Shown: positions 17,162 through 25,840, numbered from the stretch's first letter. The stretch is DNA of 64,000 nt from Rhizobium oryziradicis (GCF_001939045.1 NZ_MKIM01000028.1:62001-126000); one strand, 5' to 3'. Made by a program: numbers and translations. The notes: generated by a model not told the origin, from the sequence alone.

Positions 17162-18658
17162 TTACGTTTCCTCGTAAGGCGTGAAGCTTGGATCGGCCAG
17201 ATCGGCAAAGCGGGTGAACTGGGCCTGGAAGGCCAGTTTGACTGTGCCGGTGGGTCCGTGACGCTGCTTGGCAATAATCACGTCTGCCGTGCCGCGCACT
17301 TTTTCCATCTGCGCTTCCCACTCGGGATACTTTGGATCGGCCTGATCGCGCGGCTCAAGATTTTGCACGTAATATTCCTCACGGAACACGAACATCACCA
17401 CGTCGGCGTCCTGCTCGATCGAACCCGATTCACGAAGGTCAGACAGCTGCGGTCGCTTGTCATCGCGGCTTTCCACCTGACGCGACAGCTGTGACAGCGC
17501 GATGATTGGAACGTTCAACTCCTTGCCCAGCGCCTTGAGGCCCGTGGTGATCTGGGTGATTTCCTGCACGCGGTTTTCGCCCGATTTGCCAGAACCGGTC
17601 ATCAGCTGAATATAGTCCACCACCAGACAATCAAGGCCGCGCTGGCGCTTCAGGCGGCGCGCACGGGCTGAAAGCTGGGCAATGGAAATACCACCCGTCT
17701 GGTCGATAAACAGCGGCACTTTTTGCATGGTTTGCGAAAAGCCCACCAGCTTTTCAAACTCATGCTCGGTAATATCACCACGACGAATTTTTGACGATGA
17801 CACTTCGGTCTGCTCGGACATGATACGGGTGGCGAGCTGCTCGGACGACATTTCGAGTGAGTAGAAGCCGACAACGCCGCCATTCTTGGCCTTGAAAGAG
17901 CCATCGGGCATCACTTCCGGCTCGTAAGAGGCTGCAATATTCCAGGCGATATTGGTGGCAAGCGAGGTTTTACCCATGCCCGGACGTCCGGCCAGCACGA
18001 TCAAGTCAGAGCGCTGCAAACCGCCCATCTTGCTATCGAGCGAGTGAATGCCTGTGGAAATACCAGAAAGATGGCCATCGCGCTCAAAGGCGGCTCCCGC
18101 CATATCCACAGCCAGCGCCACGGCATCGTTGAAGGATTGGAAGCCACCATCGTAGCGGCCGTTTTCGGCCAGATCAAACAGACGGCGCTCGGTGTCTTCA
18201 ATCTGCGCCTGCGGCGGCATATCCAGCGGCGCGTCATAGGCAATATTGACCATATCTTCGCCGATCTGGATCAGGGCGCGACGAAGCGCCAGATCATAAA
18301 TCGCCCGGCCATAGTCTTCCGCATTGATGATGGACACCGCTTCCGACGCCAAGCGCGCCAGATATTGGGCAACCGTCATCTCGCCCACTTTCTGGTCGGA
18401 TGGCAGGAAGGTCTTAATGGTGACGGGATTGGCGGTCTTGCCCATGCGGATGATGTCGGCTGCGACATCATAAATCTTGCGATGCAGGGCTTCTTGAAAA
18501 TGCGGCCCCTTCAGAAAGTCCGAGACGCGGTAATAGGCATCATTGTTGACCAGAATGGCACCCAACAACGCCTGTTCGGCCTCGATATTGCTCGGGGCTT
18601 CTCGGTACATGGCATCGCCTGTTGGCATACTGTTCAGCTTTCTTGAAGCATCGTTCAT
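17162..18658 (-). CDS. dnaB: Replicative DNA helicase DnaB
   Basis: Hexameric 5'-3' helicase of the replication fork. The 498-aa protein has the N-terminal primase-interaction domain (roughly residues 20-120), a linker, then the RecA-like ATPase with Walker A GRPGMGKT (224-231), Walker B LDCLVVDYIQLM and the RQVESRDDKRPQLSDLRESG segment. There is no intein. It is flanked by transporter genes on both sides: the amino acid importer downstream and a divergent iron importer upstream. Relatives usually have rplI before it and alr after it. Confidence 0.97.
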   Translation of the reverse strand: MNDASRKLNSMPTGDAMYREAPSNIEAEQALLGAILVNNDAYYRVSDFLKGPHFQEALHRKIYDVAADIIRMGKTANPVTIKTFLPSDQKVGEMTVAQYLARLASEAVSIINAEDYGRAIYDLALRRALIQIGEDMVNIAYDAPLDMPPQAQIEDTERRLFDLAENGRYDGGFQSFNDAVALAVDMAGAAFERDGHLSGISTGIHSLDSKMGGLQRSDLIVLAGRPGMGKTSLATNIAWNIAASYEPEVMPDGSFKAKNGGVVGFYSLEMSSEQLATRIMSEQTEVSSSKIRRGDITEHEFEKLVGFSQTMQKVPLFIDQTGGISIAQLSARARRLKRQRGLDCLVVDYIQLMTGSGKSGENRVQEITQITTGLKALGKELNVPIIALSQLSRQVESRDDKRPQLSDLRESGSIEQDADVVMFVFREEYYVQNLEPRDQADPKYPEWEAQMEKVRGTADVIIAKQRHGPTGTVKLAFQAQFTRFADLADPSFTPYEET

Positions 18659-19035
18659 GGTGGACGACCGCTTTCTTCTCTGGAGTCTGTCTTTATCAAG
18701 GGTGGGGTTTGTCGCCTGCGGTTTGGATAGTCAACCGTCTTGCGCCCATCATAGCGCGCCAGACCCCTATGGAGGACTGGAATCATGCGTTCTCCCATTT
18801 ATCCACAGTCGGCATATTTTGCTGGCAAATCTCGGTAATTTCCCTTGCAAAGCCAAAGGACTCAGCGACCCGGCATGGGCGCTGTGCGGCGTGTTCACAA
18901 AAATGTGCCCTTAAACATGATTGACGAAATCAACTTCATGAACGAGTACGCCTGCTGGATGATCGCAGCGCGCGAGTGCAACACTGGCCACTGCCGATGC
19001 ATCAAAATTGCTTTGCTGAGAAGGACATTTTGACA
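18659..19035. other. Divergent intergenic region dnaB / iron importer
   Basis: No supported gene in about 377 bp; short + strand frames here lack a ribosome-binding site and family resemblance. It must contain the dnaB promoter and the iron-importer promoter. A TGA-N9-TCA motif at 18918-18932 is listed separately. Confidence 0.5.
18918..18932 (+). promoter_or_regulatory. Possible iron-responsive operator (IRO box) of the iron ABC operon
   Basis: TGATTGACGAAATCA fits the TGA-N9-TCA form of the RirA-associated IRO motif of rhizobia. Its core TTGACGAAATCAA is itself nearly palindromic and contains a -35-like TTGACG. It lies about 100 bp before the binding-protein start. The six fixed bases alone would occur by chance every few kilobases, so the location is the main support. 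Confidence 0.4.
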
Positions 19036-20181
19036 ATGAAAAATTTAAGTTTTTCCCGGCTGTTGTGCCTGGGTTTGGCCCTCATGTTGCCAGCGTCCAT
19101 GGCCGGTGCCACAGATTATCCGCTGACCGTTACCGACCTTGCAGGCCGATCCGTCGAGATTGGCCATGAGCCGAAGCGCATTGTCTTGCAGGATGGCCGT
19201 GACTTGTTTTCGCTGGCCTTGCTTGATCGTGCGGATCCTTTCAAGCGCATTGTGGTGTGGAACAATTTGCTGGCGCGCTCCGACAAGCAGGCGTGGAGCG
19301 TATTCGAGAGCAAATGGCCGCAAAGCGCCAATCAAGCCGTGGACATGCGGTTTGGCGATGAGGGACAGGTGAACCTCGAGCAAATCGTTGCCGCCAAGCC
19401 TGATCTGGTCATTGTGCAGGCTCGCGTGAAGCCGGTGCTGGATGATGCGAATGTCACGGCACGGCTGAAAGAGCTGGGCATTCCTGTGGTGATGATTGAT
19501 ACGCAGGTGGATCCGGCGGTGGATGCGCCCAAAACGGTTACCCTGCTTGGCAAGGTGCTGAACCGGGAAAAGGAAGCGCAGGAATTTGCGGATTTCTATG
19601 AGAGCCATTTGAATGCCGTGGAAACGGCCATTGCCGGTGCGCCGAAGCCAAAAGTGTTTGTCGAAGCCAAAGCTGGTCAGAAGGGGCTGGACACCTGCTG
19701 CTTCACTCATGGGGATGTCTTTTTTGGCAAGCTGGCGCAGGCCGCAGGCGGCATCAACCTTGGCAGCAGCTTGCTGAAAACCCGCACCGGCGATGTGACG
19801 ATGGAGAGTGTGATCTCGGCGGCACCAGATGTCTTCGTCATGAGTGGATCGCCGTTTACCAATGCAAATTCCGTGTCTCCGCCTTTGGGCTTCACCAATG
19901 ACAAGGCCAAGATTGAGGCTGCCCTCGGCGCGTTGGAACACCGCCAAGGCTTTGATCACATCAAAGCGATCACGGATGGGCGTGTTATTGGTCTTTATCA
20001 CCAGCTCTACGCCAGCCCATGGAATATTTTCGCAATTGAATATATGGCAAAGGCTTTCTACCCCGAGCGCTTGAAGGATCTTCATCCTGACGCCACGCTC
20101 CACACGCTTGTATCAAGCCTGACGGACCTGCCGAAAGACACACCGCTCACCTTCGGCGTTCAGGCACCGACAGTTCATTAA
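19036..20181 (+). CDS. Iron-siderophore/haem type ABC transporter substrate-binding protein
   Basis: A 381-aa periplasmic receptor of the FecB/BtuF fold. The signal peptide starts at MKNLSFSRLLCLGLALMLP and is cut near MAGA. It begins the mature part with VTDLAGRSVEIGHEPKRIVLQ, characteristic of cluster A-II receptors. A long helix region (EKEAQEFADFYESHL) separates the lobes. An adjacent cysteine pair (DTCCFTHGD) is unusual and could matter for folding or ligand. I start at 19036 because GAGAAGGA lies about 10 nt before it and the signal peptide begins there. It is first of a three-gene importer set. The ligand is unknown. Confidence 0.9.
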   Translation: MKNLSFSRLLCLGLALMLPASMAGATDYPLTVTDLAGRSVEIGHEPKRIVLQDGRDLFSLALLDRADPFKRIVVWNNLLARSDKQAWSVFESKWPQSANQAVDMRFGDEGQVNLEQIVAAKPDLVIVQARVKPVLDDANVTARLKELGIPVVMIDTQVDPAVDAPKTVTLLGKVLNREKEAQEFADFYESHLNAVETAIAGAPKPKVFVEAKAGQKGLDTCCFTHGDVFFGKLAQAAGGINLGSSLLKTRTGDVTMESVISAAPDVFVMSGSPFTNANSVSPPLGFTNDKAKIEAALGALEHRQGFDHIKAITDGRVIGLYHQLYASPWNIFAIEYMAKAFYPERLKDLHPDATLHTLVSSLTDLPKDTPLTFGVQAPTVH

Positions 20182-20203
20182 TCAGCCCCATCACCGACAT
20201 TTT

Positions 20204-20233
20204 GAAACACATTTCCCTCGGGCGATGTGTTTC
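20204..20233 (+). other. Hairpin between receptor and permease genes
   Basis: Perfect 9-bp arms GAAACACAT / ATGTGTTTC with a 12-nt loop, followed closely by TTTTT. It lies in the 86-bp gap between the receptor and permease genes, where it could attenuate transcription or stabilise the receptor mRNA 3' end. Confidence 0.6.
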
Positions 20234-20267
20234 ATTGGTGTTTTTAAACAACCCGCGCGAGGGCACC

Positions 20268-21356
20268 ATGAGCGCCTATTCTCCGTCTAATCTCCCTGTC
20301 ACCGAGGCAGGGACCAGCCGCCACTATGACCGATCCGTGGTGCTAAGAATTGGCATCGTCGTCGCTCTTTTTATGATCGCCGCATTCATCTGCATCCTTG
20401 ATATTGTCGTTGGCTCTGGCACGCTGACGTTGACACAAGTGCTGCATGCCCTGTTTGCGCCCAATACCGTTGATGCCAGCACCCCCTTTATCGTCTGGGA
20501 TTTGCGTATGCCCATGACCATGATGGCGCTGATCACCGGTGTTAGCCTGTCGCTGTCCGGTTTGTTGATGCAGACCATTCTGGACAATCCTCTGGCCGAA
20601 CCCTTCACACTTGGCGTTTCGTCTGCGGCAGGCTTTGGTGCCGCTTTGGCACTGGGGTTCAGCGTGTCGCTGACCTCCATTATGCCGTTTATCCCGCTGG
20701 AACTGGTCACGGCGGTCAACGCCTTTCTCTTTGCCTTGCTGGCCGCAGGGCTGGTGTTGCTGTTGTCGAAGGGCGGCAAGAGTGTTCAATCCATTACCCT
20801 GTTGGGCATTGCGCTGCATTTTGTGTTCAGTTCGCTGCTGTCGTTGATTCAATATATGGCAAGCGTCGATCAGCTGCAGAGCATTGTGTTTTGGCTGATG
20901 GGATCGCTGCTGCGTGCAACATGGCTCAAGGTCGCCATTGCCGGATGCTTGAGCCTTGCGATGATTCCCATTGTGCTGTTCCACGCGTGGTCGCTGACCG
21001 CTCTGCGCAGCTTTGGCGAGCAGGCCGTGGTGTTTGGTGTGCCGGTGCGGCGTCTGCGCATTGTCATGCTGGTGATTTCGGCATTGCTGGCTGGATCGGT
21101 CACAGCTGTTGTCGGCATTGTTGGTTTCATCGGCCTTGTCGGCCCGCATGTTGCGCGCATGCTGACGGGCGAGGACCACCGCTTTACCATTGCGGCCACC
21201 ATTGCCGTTGGAGCCGTTTTCGCGACCGTGGCATCCTTGGCCACCAAGGTGATTATTCCCGGAGCCGTCCTGCCCTTTGGCATGGTAACAGCCCTCGCTG
21301 GCCTGCCGTTCTTTATCGTTTTGGTGATGAGACACACCAAGGGAGACGTGATGTGA
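20268..21356 (+). CDS. FecCD family iron ABC transporter permease
   Basis: A 362-aa inner-membrane permease with eight to ten hydrophobic helices. It has the family segments WDLRMPMTMMALITGVSLSLSG, QTILDNPLAEPFTLGVSSAAGFG and, near the C-terminus, GFIGLVGPHVARMLTG. The start at 20268 (MSAYSPSNLP) has a GAGGG ribosome-binding site; the frame stays open 66 nt further upstream but lies in the hairpin region. Its stop overlaps the ATPase start by 4 nt. Confidence 0.93.
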   Translation: MSAYSPSNLPVTEAGTSRHYDRSVVLRIGIVVALFMIAAFICILDIVVGSGTLTLTQVLHALFAPNTVDASTPFIVWDLRMPMTMMALITGVSLSLSGLLMQTILDNPLAEPFTLGVSSAAGFGAALALGFSVSLTSIMPFIPLELVTAVNAFLFALLAAGLVLLLSKGGKSVQSITLLGIALHFVFSSLLSLIQYMASVDQLQSIVFWLMGSLLRATWLKVAIAGCLSLAMIPIVLFHAWSLTALRSFGEQAVVFGVPVRRLRIVMLVISALLAGSVTAVVGIVGFIGLVGPHVARMLTGEDHRFTIAATIAVGAVFATVASLATKVIIPGAVLPFGMVTALAGLPFFIVLVMRHTKGDVM

Positions 21357-22144
21357 GCCTCAATTTGCAGAATTATCAGGTGGTAATTGGTGGGCGGCAG
21401 ATTGTCCAGCCCATGGCGTTGACGGTGCTTGCCGGTGAAGTCTTGGCGGTTTTAGGTCCCAATGGCGCAGGCAAATCGACATTCATGAAAGGTCTGTGTG
21501 GTTTGCGCCCAGCGCAAGGGCAGGCGATGATTGAGGATGTCGATTTGCTGCATGCCTCGCCCTTTGTGCGCTCGCAATTGGTTGGCTATGTCGCCCAGGA
21601 TCTCGCGCACTTGAGCGTGCAGATGAGCGTATTTGAATTGATGTTGCTGGCTCAAAGCGGTGGACGTCATGCCTGGAGAGTGCTGAAAGACAATTTCGCC
21701 AAGGCGGCGGAAACGCTTGAGATTTTGGGCCTGACCCGGTTTGCAAATCTGAAACCGTCAACCCTGTCTGGCGGTGAGCGCCAAATGATTGCCCTGGCAT
21801 TGGCGCTGGTGCGTCGCCCCAAGCTGCTTTTGCTGGATGAGCCCACATCGGCGCTGGATCTGGCCAATCAGTTGCATATGCTGGACGTGGTTCAAGCCTA
21901 TACCCGCCAGTATAACATTATCACGCTGGTGATCTTGCATGATATGAATTTGGCCACCCGCTATGCCAGCAAGGCGCTGGTGCTGGACCGGGGCAGGGCG
22001 CTGCCGGTTGGCCCCTGTCGCGAAGTGTTGACGCCGGATATGATTGCCGAGATTTATGGCGTTCATTGTCAGGTGGTCGATGTGGATGGTGGGCGCTTTT
22101 CCGCCATCTATCCGCTGGAGCGCCGCGTGTCACCTTCGGCGTAA
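21353..22144 (+). CDS. FepC-type iron ABC transporter ATP-binding protein
   Basis: A 263-aa ATPase that powers the importer. It has Walker A GPNGAGKS (residues 35-42), signature LSGGERQ (138-144) and Walker B LLLLDEP (158-164) with the switch histidine in LHDMN. The start is a GTG overlapping the permease stop as GTGA (21353), giving a normal N-terminus (MSLNLQNYQVVIGG). The frame remains open for about 460 nt upstream inside the permease gene, but that part is not coding. It completes the receptor-permease-ATPase set. Confidence 0.94.
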   Translation: MSLNLQNYQVVIGGRQIVQPMALTVLAGEVLAVLGPNGAGKSTFMKGLCGLRPAQGQAMIEDVDLLHASPFVRSQLVGYVAQDLAHLSVQMSVFELMLLAQSGGRHAWRVLKDNFAKAAETLEILGLTRFANLKPSTLSGGERQMIALALALVRRPKLLLLDEPTSALDLANQLHMLDVVQAYTRQYNIITLVILHDMNLATRYASKALVLDRGRALPVGPCREVLTPDMIAEIYGVHCQVVDVDGGRFSAIYPLERRVSPSA

Positions 22145-22175
22145 AAGGATCATATTTTCGGTGCCCGGAACGCAA

Positions 22176-22203
22176 AACGCCCGGATCTTGCGATCCGGGC
22201 GTT
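22176..22203. terminator. Terminator between convergent iron ATPase gene and rplI
   Basis: A 12-bp perfect stem AACGCCCGGATC / GATCCGGGCGTT with a TTGC loop. On the - strand the stem is followed by TTTTGCG, so it mainly ends the rplI operon, and it may also stop the + strand transcript. Confidence 0.85.
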
Positions 22204-22226
22204 GATCTATCCGAAAACGGATAGGC

Positions 22227-22802
22227 TTATTCGTCGTCGCCGTCGCGGTCAGCGTCTGGATCGAAGAAGTCTTCTGGACGCAGAGCATCTTCGTCAACGC
22301 CGTAGATGGCGTCAGCAGATGTGAGGCTTTCGCCCTTGGACTGGCGCTCAGCTTCTTCAGCTGAACGAGCAACGTTGATTTCAACCGCAATTTCAACTTC
22401 AGCATGCAGATGCATGGTAACGCTGTGCAGACCAATGGTCTTGATTGGGTTGTTCAGTTCGATCTGGTTGCGGCCAACGTTGAAGCCTTCTGCAGCCAAA
22501 ACGTCCACGATGTCACGTGCAGCAACAGAACCGTACAGCTGGCCGGTTTCGCCTGCGGAGCGAACAACAACGAAGGACTTGCCGTTGAGAACGTCTGCAA
22601 CAGCCTGAGCTTCGCCCTTGCGCTCAAGGTTACGGGCTTCGAGCGTTGCACGCTCAGCTTCAAAACGTGCCTTGTTGGCAGCGTTGGCGCGCAGAGCCTT
22701 GCCGGTTGGCAGCAGGTAGTTACGGGCAAAGCCGTCACGAACCTTAACAGTTTCGCCCATCTGGCCAAGCTTGGCGATGCGCTCAAGAAGAATCACTTGC
22801 AT
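22227..22802 (-). CDS. rplI: 50S ribosomal protein L9
   Basis: Binds 23S rRNA at the base of the L1 stalk. The 191-aa product begins [21 protein letters not shown] and contains [17 protein letters not shown], both hallmarks of L9. It is longer than the usual 150 or so residues because of an acidic C-terminal tail rich in Asp and Glu (ending [11 protein letters not shown]), as is common in rhizobia. It is last in the rpsF-rpsR-DUF2232-rplI operon. Confidence 0.97.
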   Translation of the reverse strand: MQVILLERIAKLGQMGETVKVRDGFARNYLLPTGKALRANAANKARFEAERATLEARNLERKGEAQAVADVLNGKSFVVVRSAGETGQLYGSVAARDIVDVLAAEGFNVGRNQIELNNPIKTIGLHSVTMHLHAEVEIAVEINVARSAEEAERQSKGESLTSADAIYGVDEDALRPEDFFDPDADRDGDDE

Positions 22803-22819
22803 GATATTATCCTTTCAGT

Positions 22820-23845
22820 TCAAGTGTTTGGTGTGTTGCCATCATTGGAATTGCCGCCCGTCCTCGGTGGCGTGAGGGCAACCGTGCGCCGTGTATCGAT
22901 GAGGCCGAGAATGATGATGAAGATTGCTGGAAACACCATAAGTGTTGCCATGTAAGACAGAATAAGGGCAGGTAGGCGCCATTCCTTGCCACGGGTGCGC
23001 AGGTGGATGGAGCCAAAGCCGCCAAGCAGAAAGCCCGCGCCAAAGGCACCGCACACCGTTGCACCAACCAATGCCGGAACGCCGCCAATGAAACAGGCAA
23101 CAATGCCCGCCAAAAAGATAAACGGCGCGTTGCGGTTCATCCGAAGCGCAGAGGGAATATCCTCGCGCGGGCGGGTGGACGCCCCTGAGGCGGCAACAAT
23201 GCGACTGGCAACATAATATGCGGTGAACAACATGATGACCCACATGCCCGCTTGTACGATGGGCAAGGTCATCAGCATTGTTGATTTGATGCTCGACGTG
23301 TTGGTGATGTTTGCAACAACGGATGGATCACGCTCAGCCAATGCCTGCATCAAGGCATCAATCATATTGCCAACGAAATCGGCATCATAGCCAATCAATA
23401 CGCCAAGAAAGATCACGCCAAAGCAGACCAGTGCGCACAGGTGCATGACAATGTCAGACAGCGGAAACCACGCCATAAGGTGATCTGGACCACCAATTTC
23501 CGATGCCGGGCGCGCCAGATTGGCAAGATGGCTGATCCATCCTGCGGGCAGCAGGGTGAAGACTGCCATGGCAGCCGCAAAAAGAGGGGAGACCGCCAAG
23601 GCACCAGCAATGGCCGCCGTGATAATCGCCACAATCGCTGCAGCATTGCCCCAGCGCATGCCAACAATCATCACAGGAAGTGCGGAGGCTGCATAAAAGA
23701 CGGATGAAAAAGACGGTTGCGCATTGGCCGCCAAAACCAAAAATATGGCGGTCACACCGGCAAGAAAGCCAGTCAGCAGCAATTTTCCATCAAGTTTTTT
23801 CAAGGTCGCTGTCCTGCGCATCGTGCAGTTAGAGGTTTGCGCCAT
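22820..23845 (-). CDS. DUF2232 family integral membrane protein
   Basis: A 341-aa protein with about eight hydrophobic helices from residue 20 to 310 and a short polar tail. Proteins of this kind are found between rpsR and rplI in many alphaproteobacteria, and distantly resemble S-component-like membrane proteins, but no function is established. The start has GAGG about 13 nt upstream; a second ATG eight codons later is possible. It is 17 bp from rplI and in the same operon. Confidence 0.85.
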   Translation of the reverse strand: MAQTSNCTMRRTATLKKLDGKLLLTGFLAGVTAIFLVLAANAQPSFSSVFYAASALPVMIVGMRWGNAAAIVAIITAAIAGALAVSPLFAAAMAVFTLLPAGWISHLANLARPASEIGGPDHLMAWFPLSDIVMHLCALVCFGVIFLGVLIGYDADFVGNMIDALMQALAERDPSVVANITNTSSIKSTMLMTLPIVQAGMWVIMLFTAYYVASRIVAASGASTRPREDIPSALRMNRNAPFIFLAGIVACFIGGVPALVGATVCGAFGAGFLLGGFGSIHLRTRGKEWRLPALILSYMATLMVFPAIFIIILGLIDTRRTVALTPPRTGGNSNDGNTPNT

Positions 23846-23908
23846 TCAGCGCCAATACCTCAACATGGGTTTTTAGGGTTCCGATCTACGCCCATCGCAG
23901 AAAGGAGA

Positions 23909-23932
23909 CGGCCCCCGAAAAAACGGGAGCCG
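23909..23932 (-). other. Hairpin in the rpsR - DUF2232 gap
   Basis: Nine-bp arms CGGCCCCCG / CGGGAGCCG (one G-T type pair) around a six-A loop (T on the coding strand). There is no T-run after the stem. It may tune read-through from the ribosomal protein genes into the membrane protein gene. Confidence 0.5.
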
Positions 23933-23950
23933 AAACATCAGATTGCAAAA

Positions 23951-24202
23951 TTATGCGACAACGTATGGCAGCAGGCCGAGGAAACGAGCGCGCTTGATGG
24001 CACGAGCCAATTCGCGCTGCTTCTTCTGCGAAACAGCAGTGATACGCGAAGGAACGATCTTGCCGCGCTCAGAAATGTAGCGCTGCAGAAGACGTACGTC
24101 CTTGTAGTCAATCTTCGGAGCGTTTGCGCCGGAGAAGGGGCACGTCTTGCGACGGCGATGGAAAGGACGGCGAACCTGTGAAGAGGAAGATGTATCAGCC
24201 AT
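23951..24202 (-). CDS. rpsR: 30S ribosomal protein S18
   Basis: Binds the 30S platform together with S6. The 83-aa protein has the S18 core [20 protein letters not shown], then [16 protein letters not shown] and the basic [20 protein letters not shown]. It follows rpsF by 13 bp. Confidence 0.97.
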   Translation of the reverse strand: MADTSSSSQVRRPFHRRRKTCPFSGANAPKIDYKDVRLLQRYISERGKIVPSRITAVSQKKQRELARAIKRARFLGLLPYVVA

Positions 24203-24215
24203 TGTTCAAATCTCC

Positions 24216-24656
24216 TTACGCACGGTCTTCGCGCGGACGGCGCGGACGGTCACCAAAGCTTTCGCGAGGTGCGCGATCACCGCGGTCGCCACGATCAGGA
24301 CGGTCGCCATCACGACGTGGACGGTCGTCACGGTCGCGCTTCTGCATCATAGCAGATGGGCCTTCTTCGTGGGCTTCAACAGACACGGTCATGTAACGAA
24401 GAACGTCTTCGTTGATGCGCATCTGGCGTTCCATTTCATGGATCGCAGCACCAGGTGCTTCGATGTCCATAAGGGCATAGTGAGCCTTACGGTTCTTGTT
24501 GATGCGGTATGTCAGGGACTTGAGGCCCCAGTTTTCTATACGCCCGACTTTGCCGCCATTTGCTTCGATAACACCCTTGTACTGTTCTACGAGGGCGTCA
24601 ACCTGCTGTGCGGACATATCCTGCCGGGCAAGGAATACATGTTCGTAAAGAGCCAT
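24216..24656 (-). CDS. rpsF: 30S ribosomal protein S6
   Basis: The 146-aa protein begins [19 protein letters not shown], with the [20 protein letters not shown] core typical of S6. Residues 106-146 form a low-complexity tail of Arg-Asp repeats ([19 protein letters not shown]), so it is about 40 residues longer than the compact S6 fold. The start at 24656 is set by the conserved MALYEH; an upstream in-frame extension of 62 codons has no family resemblance and is instead the mRNA leader. First gene of the ribosomal operon. Confidence 0.96.
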   Translation of the reverse strand: MALYEHVFLARQDMSAQQVDALVEQYKGVIEANGGKVGRIENWGLKSLTYRINKNRKAHYALMDIEAPGAAIHEMERQMRINEDVLRYMTVSVEAHEEGPSAMMQKRDRDDRPRRDGDRPDRGDRGDRAPRESFGDRPRRPREDRA

Positions 24657-24946
24657 GATAGCTTTGCCTTTCTTGCGGTTGTCATCACCCGGTACGGCGC
24701 TAAGCCCCAACGACTGCTCCTGTGTGGAAAACCACGGCAAGAAAAGCGTTTGTACGAGACGGTCGAGAGCGGAGACACGGGAGGCCGAAACGCTTTTCGT
24801 TTCAGACGGCAAAACAAGTCTGCCGGCCCTCCGTTCAGCCACCAGCCGAAAGACCGGGTGTTGTGAACAGCGCGCTTATACGCAGATCTGAACGAAAAGC
24901 AAGTGTGCAACGCCAGATAATCGACCCTGAGGCTGAACCAATCGCC
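24657..24946 (-). other. 5' leader and promoter region of the rpsF operon
   Basis: About 290 bp without a gene. It has a promoter candidate near 24875-24902 and a hairpin at 24784-24810 (CCGAAACG / CGTTTC plus GACGG). A CCG-rich stretch within about 45 nt of the rpsF start could be an S6:S18 autoregulatory leader, which is known upstream of rpsF in many bacteria; I could not fold it to confirm. Confidence 0.4.
24875..24902 (-). promoter_or_regulatory. Candidate sigma-70 promoter of the rpsF operon
   Basis: On the - strand TTGCTT, a 16-bp spacer, then TATAAG. A start site near 24868 would give a leader of about 210 nt. Judged by eye only. Confidence 0.45.
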
Positions 24947-25840
24947 TCAGAAAATCTTCAGCACTGTTTGCCCCTTGTCGGAGACAAATTGATACGTCGC
25001 GTCGGACTTGTTCGCATCACTCACGTTCACCGTGATCTTGTCCTCAGAGCCCTTCATGGTGATGACGAGATTGTTTTTGTCGCGGGTGACGGTGAGATCG
25101 CTGGCATTATAGCCACTGAAACGAAGCGACAGCGGGCCGTCTGTTGTAATCGTGTCCTGTCCATCGCCAGCAGCAAAGGCATATTCGGCAATGCCGTTTT
25201 CCTTGTCTGTTTGATGAATGGTCACAGTGTCATTGCCTTTGCCACCAGAGGCGAAAATGCGCGCACCTTCAAGATACATGGTGTCATTGCCCGCACCGCC
25301 ATCAATGCCGATGAGTGCTTTGCCAGACGCTTTGATGGTGTCATCGCCATCGCCGCCACTGACATTCATGATCAATGATGCCGTGAGCTGAATATCATCA
25401 TTGCCATCGCCGCCATCGACATCGGCAATCAAACCGCCGCTGGCCTTCAGGCTGTCCTTGCCATCACCCAACGAGACATTGCCGATGAGGGCGCTTTTGG
25501 CAATCACATTGTCATCACCCTTTCCGGTGTCGACATTATAGACGCCGCGACCGGTAAATGTCTGGATATCATCCCCATCGGTTCCATTGACGCCGGTGAT
25601 ATAGCCGATGCTTTCGCTGACACTGGCCTGATCTTTGGTGGCGCTGTCGCCGAGAGTGAGAATTTCGATGATTCGCGCCAGTGCCCGTTGCCCCGACGAC
25701 AGGCTCATGCCGTCATCCGAGGTCTTTGGTTTTTGAAATGTTGGAGTGTCCTGAGGTGCCTGCGCTTTGACTTTTGAAAACAGCTGGGTCGCGTTTGCGA
25801 CGGCATTCGGGTCGCGGTAAAAACTGTTAATTGATGTCAT
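24947..25840 (-). CDS. RTX-like calcium-binding repeat protein
   Basis: A 297-aa protein with no N-terminal signal peptide. Eight glycine-aspartate turns of the form GGxGxDx(I/L/V/M) begin at about residues 85, 105, 124, 143, 162, 181, 199 and 224. Five successive steps are 19-20 residues, unlike the 9-residue tandem of classical RTX proteins. Between the turns are alternating hydrophobic strands, so a beta-roll or beta-helix with one calcium turn per coil is plausible. The C-terminus ends in hydrophobic residues (QTVLKIF), compatible with a type I secretion signal, but no type I secretion genes are nearby. It is a single-gene unit between the rpsF leader and the Tas-like gene. Function unknown. 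Confidence 0.8.
   Translation of the reverse strand: MTSINSFYRDPNAVANATQLFSKVKAQAPQDTPTFQKPKTSDDGMSLSSGQRALARIIEILTLGDSATKDQASVSESIGYITGVNGTDGDDIQTFTGRGVYNVDTGKGDDNVIAKSALIGNVSLGDGKDSLKASGGLIADVDGGDGNDDIQLTASLIMNVSGGDGDDTIKASGKALIGIDGGAGNDTMYLEGARIFASGGKGNDTVTIHQTDKENGIAEYAFAAGDGQDTITTDGPLSLRFSGYNASDLTVTRDKNNLVITMKGSEDKITVNVSDANKSDATYQFVSDKGQTVLKIF

Noticed and set aside
20343..21335. 330-codon His/Gln/Asn-rich frame opposite the iron permease gene
   Set aside because: Composition is the typical antisense of a hydrophobic membrane-protein gene; no start site or homology.
20891..21352. 154-codon N-terminal extension of the iron ABC ATPase
   Set aside because: It lies inside the permease gene in another frame. 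A GTG overlapping the permease stop gives a normal ATPase N-terminus.
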